A stretch of DNA of 8,646 bases from Actinomycetota bacterium (GTDB taxonomy: Bacteria > Actinomycetota > Nitriliruptoria > Euzebyales > Egibacteraceae): NCBI GenBank assembly GCA_019347785.1, contig JAHWKQ010000080.1, positions 1-8,646 on the forward strand, in the 5' to 3' direction. The notes under the pieces are model-generated. The model saw nothing but the letters and a program-made list of their open reading frames with translations. It searched no databases and was not told the origin of the DNA. Below are positions 5,464-8,646 of this stretch, piece after piece. A program made the translations under genes and the position numbers. Every line of letters starts with the position of its first letter. Position 1 is the stretch's first letter.

Positions 5464-7019
5464 GGGCGGGGATCTACCGCCCCTCGCGGGCCGAGTTCGT
5501 CGCGCTGGCCCGCGACCACGCGGTCGTTCCCGTCTGGCGCGAGGTGCTCGCGGACCTGCAGACACCGGTGGCCGTGTACGACCGCGTGCGACGGGCCGGC
5601 GGGCCGACCTTCCTGCTGGAGTCCGTCGAGCGCGGCGAGCGCTGGGGTCGCCACTCGTTCATCGGGCTCCGTCCGCTGCTGGGGCTGCGCGCCCGGGAGG
5701 GCGGGGTGACGCTGGACTGGCCCGCCCGCCCGGCGCCGGCGCTGCGCCCGGTCGCGGCTGCCGCGGCGACCGGTGACCCGCTGGTCACGCTCGAGGCCCT
5801 GGTGGCGGCGCTGCGCGCTCCCGCGCTCGAGGGCCTGCCGCCGCTGCACGCCGGCGCGGTCGGCTACCTGGGCTATGACGTCGTGCGCTTCATCGAGCGT
5901 CTCCCGGCGAGCTCCCGGGAGGCGTCGGGGACCGACATGGCCCGTCTGCACGTGCCCGGCCAGATCATCGCGTTCGACCACCTGCGCCAGCGCATGGCGG
6001 TCGTGTCCAATGTGCTCGTGGGCGGCGACCCCGCGGCTCAGTACGACGCCGCGGTGGCCGACTCCGAGCGCCTCGTGGCCACCCTGTCGTCCCCGGTCTC
6101 GGCCCCCTCCGTGCCGCCTCCGGAGGCCACCGTGGTGGACGACGCCCGCGCGAACATGACCCCGGAGCGGTTCCTCGACATGGTCAGCCGCTGCAAGGAG
6201 CACATCGCCGCGGGCGACGTCTTCCAGGTGGTGCCCTCGCGGCGGTTCTCGCTGCCGACGTCGGTCGACCCGTTCGCCGTCTACCGGGTCCTGCGCGTCA
6301 TCAACCCCTCCCCGTACATGTTCGTGTTCGACCTCGGCGACCATCAGGTCGTCGGCTCGTCGCCCGAGGCGCTGGTGACGGTGCGCGACGGCCTGGCGAC
6401 GATCTGGCCGATCGCCGGCTCCCGCCCCCGGGGGGCCGATGAGGCCGAGGACGCTCGTCTGAGCCGCGCGCTGCTGGCGGACGACAAGGAGCGGGCCGAG
6501 CATGTCATGCTCGTCGACCTCGCCCGCAACGACCTGGGTCGCATCAGCCGCCTGGGAACGGTGCGGGTCACCGAGCTGATGGACGTGCAGCGCTACAGCC
6601 ACGTCATGCACCTCGTCTCCCGGGTGGGCGGGCGGCTCCGCGAGGGCGTCGGCCCGGTGGACGTGCTGCGGGCCACGTTCCCCGCCGGCACGCTGACCGG
6701 GGCGCCGAAGGTGCGCGCCATGCAGCTCATCGAGGAGCTGGAGCCCACGCGCCGCGGCCTGTACGGCGGGGGCATCGGTTACGTCGACTTCGCCGGCAAC
6801 CTCGACCTGTGCATCGCCATCCGGACCCTGGTCTTCGCGGGCGGGCGGGCCCAGGTGCAGGCCGGCGCGGGCGTCGTCGCGGACAGCGTCCCAGAGCTGG
6901 AGCTGGAGGAGACCCGCAACAAGGCCATGGGGCTGCTGGCGGCCGTGCGGGCCGCCGAGGCGCTGCCGTCCGCGCTGCGCGCGCCCGCCGCCGATGTGGC
7001 TCCCCCCGCCGGTGGCTGA
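5460..7019 (+). CDS. trpE: Anthranilate synthase component I, TrpE
   Basis: This 519-residue enzyme converts chorismate, with ammonia from a glutaminase partner, to anthranilate, the first committed step of tryptophan synthesis. The N-terminal domain carries L-L-E-S (52-55), the region that binds tryptophan for feedback inhibition. The chorismate-binding domain starts near 235 and contains G-D-V-F-Q-V-V-P-S (252-260), P-I-A-G-S-R-P-R-G (317-325), E-H-V-M-L-V-D-L-A-R-N-D (347-358), G-T-L-T-G-A-P-K (410-417) and E-L-E-E-T-R-N-K-A (481-489). Alanine in P-I-A-G separates it from PabB-type enzymes, which usually have lysine there. The usual G-T-R reads G-S-R, a mild change. The start is GTG 5460, overlapping the hisI stop as GTGA. 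No glutaminase gene (trpG) is visible in the window, so it must lie elsewhere. Confidence 0.97.
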   Translation: MRAGIYRPSRAEFVALARDHAVVPVWREVLADLQTPVAVYDRVRRAGGPTFLLESVERGERWGRHSFIGLRPLLGLRAREGGVTLDWPARPAPALRPVAAAAATGDPLVTLEALVAALRAPALEGLPPLHAGAVGYLGYDVVRFIERLPASSREASGTDMARLHVPGQIIAFDHLRQRMAVVSNVLVGGDPAAQYDAAVADSERLVATLSSPVSAPSVPPPEATVVDDARANMTPERFLDMVSRCKEHIAAGDVFQVVPSRRFSLPTSVDPFAVYRVLRVINPSPYMFVFDLGDHQVVGSSPEALVTVRDGLATIWPIAGSRPRGADEAEDARLSRALLADDKERAEHVMLVDLARNDLGRISRLGTVRVTELMDVQRYSHVMHLVSRVGGRLREGVGPVDVLRATFPAGTLTGAPKVRAMQLIEELEPTRRGLYGGGIGYVDFAGNLDLCIAIRTLVFAGGRAQVQAGAGVVADSVPELELEETRNKAMGLLAAVRAAEALPSALRAPAADVAPPAGG

Positions 7020-7020
7020 C

Positions 7021-7026
7021 TACAGT
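7021..7026 (+). promoter_or_regulatory. Candidate -10 of an internal leaderless promoter before trpC
   Basis: TACAGT (7021-7026) fits TANNNT and is followed by exactly six bases and then ATG at 7033. A transcript starting there would begin on the A of the ATG, the arrangement of leaderless actinobacterial mRNAs. No Shine-Dalgarno sequence precedes that ATG, which agrees. The -35 region (about 6997-7003) is not recognisable. Such a promoter would let trpC-trpB be transcribed separately from hisI-trpE. Confidence 0.4.
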
Positions 7027-7032
7027 TGCGTC

Positions 7033-7098
7033 ATGCGCGCCCACCCCTCGCCGACCCGGCCCGTCACCGACCACGCCGTGATCGAGCCCGACCCGTGA
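7033..7098 (+). CDS. Possible 21-residue ORF between trpE and trpC
   Basis: ATG 7033 opens a 21-codon frame ending at TGA 7096-7098. The product is proline-rich (five Pro), has two His and no Trp, and I do not recognise it. It has no ribosome binding site, but a TACAGT hexamer ends six bases before the ATG, so it could be translated from a leaderless message. Its stop overlaps the trpC GTG as GTGA, the same coupling geometry as hisI/trpE and qcrC/qcrA/qcrB. Its job could be to bring ribosomes to trpC, which has no good site of its own. It is too short for the reading frame alone to be convincing. Confidence 0.35.
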   Translation: MRAHPSPTRPVTDHAVIEPDP

Positions 7099-7946
7099 GC
7101 GCGCGCGGCCGAGTGGCCGGGGAGGGGTTCCTGCACCGGGCGGCACGCGAGGCGCACGCCCGGGTCCAGCGCTCTCGCGCGGGCATCCCCGAGCAGGCGC
7201 TGCGGGCGCGGGCGTCGCGGCTGCCCACACCGCCCCCGCTGGGCGCGGCGCTGGTGGGGCCGGACGTCGCCGTCGTCGGCGAGATCAAGCGGGCGAGCCC
7301 GTCGCGGGGCCCCATGGCGCCCGTGGCCGACCCCGCCCAGCTCGCCCGCGCGTACGCCGCGGGCGGGGCGGTGGGCGTCAGCGTGCTGACCGAGCCGTGG
7401 CACTTCGGCGGGTCGCTGGACGACCTGGAGCGCGTCGCCCGCGCCGTCGCGGTTCCCGTGATCCGCAAGGACTTCATCGTCGACCGCTACCAGGTATGGG
7501 AAGCGCGCGCCGCCGGGGCGGCCGCCGTGCTGCTCATCGTGGGCGCTCTGGACCAGGCCGTCCTCACGGGGCTGCTGCGATGCGCGGGGCGCGCCGGGCT
7601 GTCGGCGCTCGTCGAGGTGCACGACGCGGGGGAGGCCGCCCGGGCGGCCCGGGCGGGGGACCTGGCTCCCCGCGCCGACATGGTCGTCGGCGTCAACGCC
7701 CGCGACCTGGGCACCCTCGCGGTGGACCCGGGGCGCTTCGAGGCGGTCCGCTCGCAGCTGCCGTCGCGCTGTCCCACCGTGGCCGAGAGCGGGGTCCACG
7801 GGCCCGCGGACGTCGCCCGCTACGCGCGGCTGGGCGCCGACGCGGTGCTGGTCGGCGAGCACCTGGTCACGGCGCCCGACCCCACCACGGCCGTCGCGGC
7901 GCTGGTGGCCGCCGGGCGCCCACGGAACGACAGGAGCATCCCATGA
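7095..7946 (+). CDS. trpC: Indole-3-glycerol-phosphate synthase TrpC
   Basis: This 283-residue TIM-barrel enzyme closes the indole ring, turning carboxyphenylamino-deoxyribulose phosphate into indole-3-glycerol phosphate. Motifs in order are E-I-K-R-A-S-P-S-R-G (63-72), V-L-T-E (97-100), V-I-R-K-D-F-I-V-D (122-130), L-V-E-V-H-D (172-177), G-V-N-A-R-D-L (199-205) and V-A-E-S-G-V (229-234). E63, K65, E100, K125, E174, N201, R203 and S232 match the catalytic and phosphate-binding set of the family. It is a stand-alone TrpC with no fused TrpF domain. I chose GTG 7095, which overlaps the stop of a 21-codon ORF; TTG 7026 is in frame but would add 23 residues with no family character. The stop overlaps the trpB ATG as ATGA. 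No trpD or trpF is visible between trpE and trpB. Confidence 0.96.
   Translation: MSARGRVAGEGFLHRAAREAHARVQRSRAGIPEQALRARASRLPTPPPLGAALVGPDVAVVGEIKRASPSRGPMAPVADPAQLARAYAAGGAVGVSVLTEPWHFGGSLDDLERVARAVAVPVIRKDFIVDRYQVWEARAAGAAAVLLIVGALDQAVLTGLLRCAGRAGLSALVEVHDAGEAARAARAGDLAPRADMVVGVNARDLGTLAVDPGRFEAVRSQLPSRCPTVAESGVHGPADVARYARLGADAVLVGEHLVTAPDPTTAVAALVAAGRPRNDRSIP
7932..7936 (+). promoter_or_regulatory. Ribosome binding site of trpB
   Basis: AGGAG lies inside the 3' end of trpC, six bases before ATG 7943. It is one of the clearest ribosome binding sites in the window and fixes the trpB start, although the ATGA overlap also allows coupling to trpC. Confidence 0.75.
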
Positions 7947-8646
7947 CGACCAGCACCACGCCCGGCCCGGTGTCGGCCGGCCACTTCGAGCGGTTCGGGG
8001 GCCGCTTCGTCCCCGAGGCGCTCGTCGCCGCGCTCGACGAGCTCGAGGCCGCCTTCGCCGACGCCAGCGCCGACGAGACCTTCCGTGCGCGCCTCGACCG
8101 GCTCGCCGGCGAGTACGGGGGACGCCCCACCCCCCTGTACCTCGCACAGCGACTGGGCGAGCACGCGGGCGGCGCCCGCATCTACCTCAAGCGCGAGGAC
8201 CTGGGGCACACCGGCAGCCACAAGCTGTGCAACGTGCTCGGCCAGGGGCTGCTGGCAGAGCGGATGGGCAAGCGGCGGCTCATCGCCGAGACGGGCGCCG
8301 GCCAGCACGGCGTGGCGACCGCAACCATCGCGGCGCTGCTGGGGCTGGACTGCGTCGTCTACATGGGCGAGGAGGACTGCCGCCGGCAGCGCCTCAACGT
8401 GGTGCGCATGCGTCTGCTCGGTGCGCGGGTCGTGCCGGTGGCGACCGGCAGCCGCACGCTCAAGGACGCGATCAACGAGGCCATGCGCGACTGGGTGGCA
8501 AACGTGGAGACCACCCACTACCTCATCGGCTCGGTCGTCGGGCCCCACCCCTTCCCGCTGGTCGTCCGCGAGTTCGTCAAGGTCAACGGCACGGAGGCCC
8601 GGGCGCAGGTGCTGCCGCGCGAGGGCCGTCTCCCGGACGCGGTCGT
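7943..8646 (+). CDS. trpB: Tryptophan synthase beta chain TrpB (5' part, cut by the window end)
   Basis: TrpB is the PLP enzyme that joins indole and serine to make tryptophan in the TrpAB complex. About 234 of the usual roughly 400 residues are in the window. Motifs present are G-R-F-V-P-E (20-25), R-P-T-P-L-Y (61-66), L-K-R-E-D-L-G-H-T-G-S-H-K (82-94) with the PLP-binding lysine K94, A-E-T-G-A-G-Q-H-G-V-A-T (115-126) with catalytic E116, M-G-E-E-D (141-145) and G-P-H-P-F-P (200-205). The usual asparagine before H-T-G is glycine, and the residues after H-K are L-C-N instead of the common I-N-N; both are mild changes. It is the standard trpB1 type by these motifs. The Gly-rich PLP phosphate loop lies beyond the window. 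ATG 7943 follows a good ribosome binding site and overlaps trpC. Confidence 0.97.
   Translation, partial: MTTSTTPGPVSAGHFERFGGRFVPEALVAALDELEAAFADASADETFRARLDRLAGEYGGRPTPLYLAQRLGEHAGGARIYLKREDLGHTGSHKLCNVLGQGLLAERMGKRRLIAETGAGQHGVATATIAALLGLDCVVYMGEEDCRRQRLNVVRMRLLGARVVPVATGSRTLKDAINEAMRDWVANVETTHYLIGSVVGPHPFPLVVREFVKVNGTEARAQVLPREGRLPDAV

Noticed and set aside
4965..6611. A 548-codon minus-strand open frame opposite hisI and trpE
   Set aside because: It is His/Arg/Gly-rich without recognisable domains and lies opposite strongly conserved enzymes.
7633..7660. G+C palindromic sequence within trpC as a regulatory site
   Set aside because: It lies inside conserved coding sequence made of repeated Ala/Arg codons and is explained by codon use.

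Overview
The window is very G+C-rich (roughly three quarters G+C by eye) and reads as a chromosomal stretch of an actinobacterium (Actinomycetota). Three things support this: the gene order qcrC-qcrA-qcrB with a diheme QcrC and a Rieske protein that has three predicted membrane segments, the hisI-trpE-trpC-trpB order, and frequent GTG starts with GTGA overlaps. The low-complexity Arg/Pro/Ala-rich tracts and the lone lipoprotein cytochrome c make a deep-branching actinobacterial class plausible, but I cannot place it further.

Region 1 (1-3321, + strand) encodes the cytochrome bcc complex (complex III): diheme cytochrome c QcrC, Rieske protein QcrA and cytochrome b QcrB. The genes are joined by 4-base GTGA overlaps. 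In actinobacteria this complex oxidises menaquinol and passes electrons through QcrC directly to an aa3-type oxidase. The N-terminus of qcrC is unresolved, because its frame stays open to the left edge of the window.

Region 2 (3322-4968) holds accessory genes. A YetF/DUF421-type membrane protein lies on + just behind qcrB. It converges on two minus-strand genes: a small single-heme lipoprotein cytochrome c resembling the cytochrome domain fused to some oxidase subunit II proteins, and a glycine-zipper membrane protein of the YflT/DUF1269-like stress-protein kind. An inverted repeat sits between the convergent genes.

Region 3 (4969-8646, + strand) is a histidine/tryptophan biosynthesis operon: hisI, trpE, a possible 21-codon ORF, trpC and the 5' part of trpB, which runs off the window. 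A 162-base divergent spacer precedes hisI; it contains one AT-rich island and a strong hairpin. hisI/trpE and trpC/trpB overlap by 4 bases, so they are probably translationally coupled. Between trpE and trpC a TANNNT hexamer lies exactly where a leaderless promoter would put the transcript start on the ATG of the 21-codon ORF, whose stop overlaps the trpC start.

I see no mobile element, CRISPR array, tRNA or rRNA. Most of the window is core metabolism. The most unusual points are the trpE-trpC junction, the stand-alone cytochrome c, the QcrB Qo-site variant and the unresolved qcrC start.
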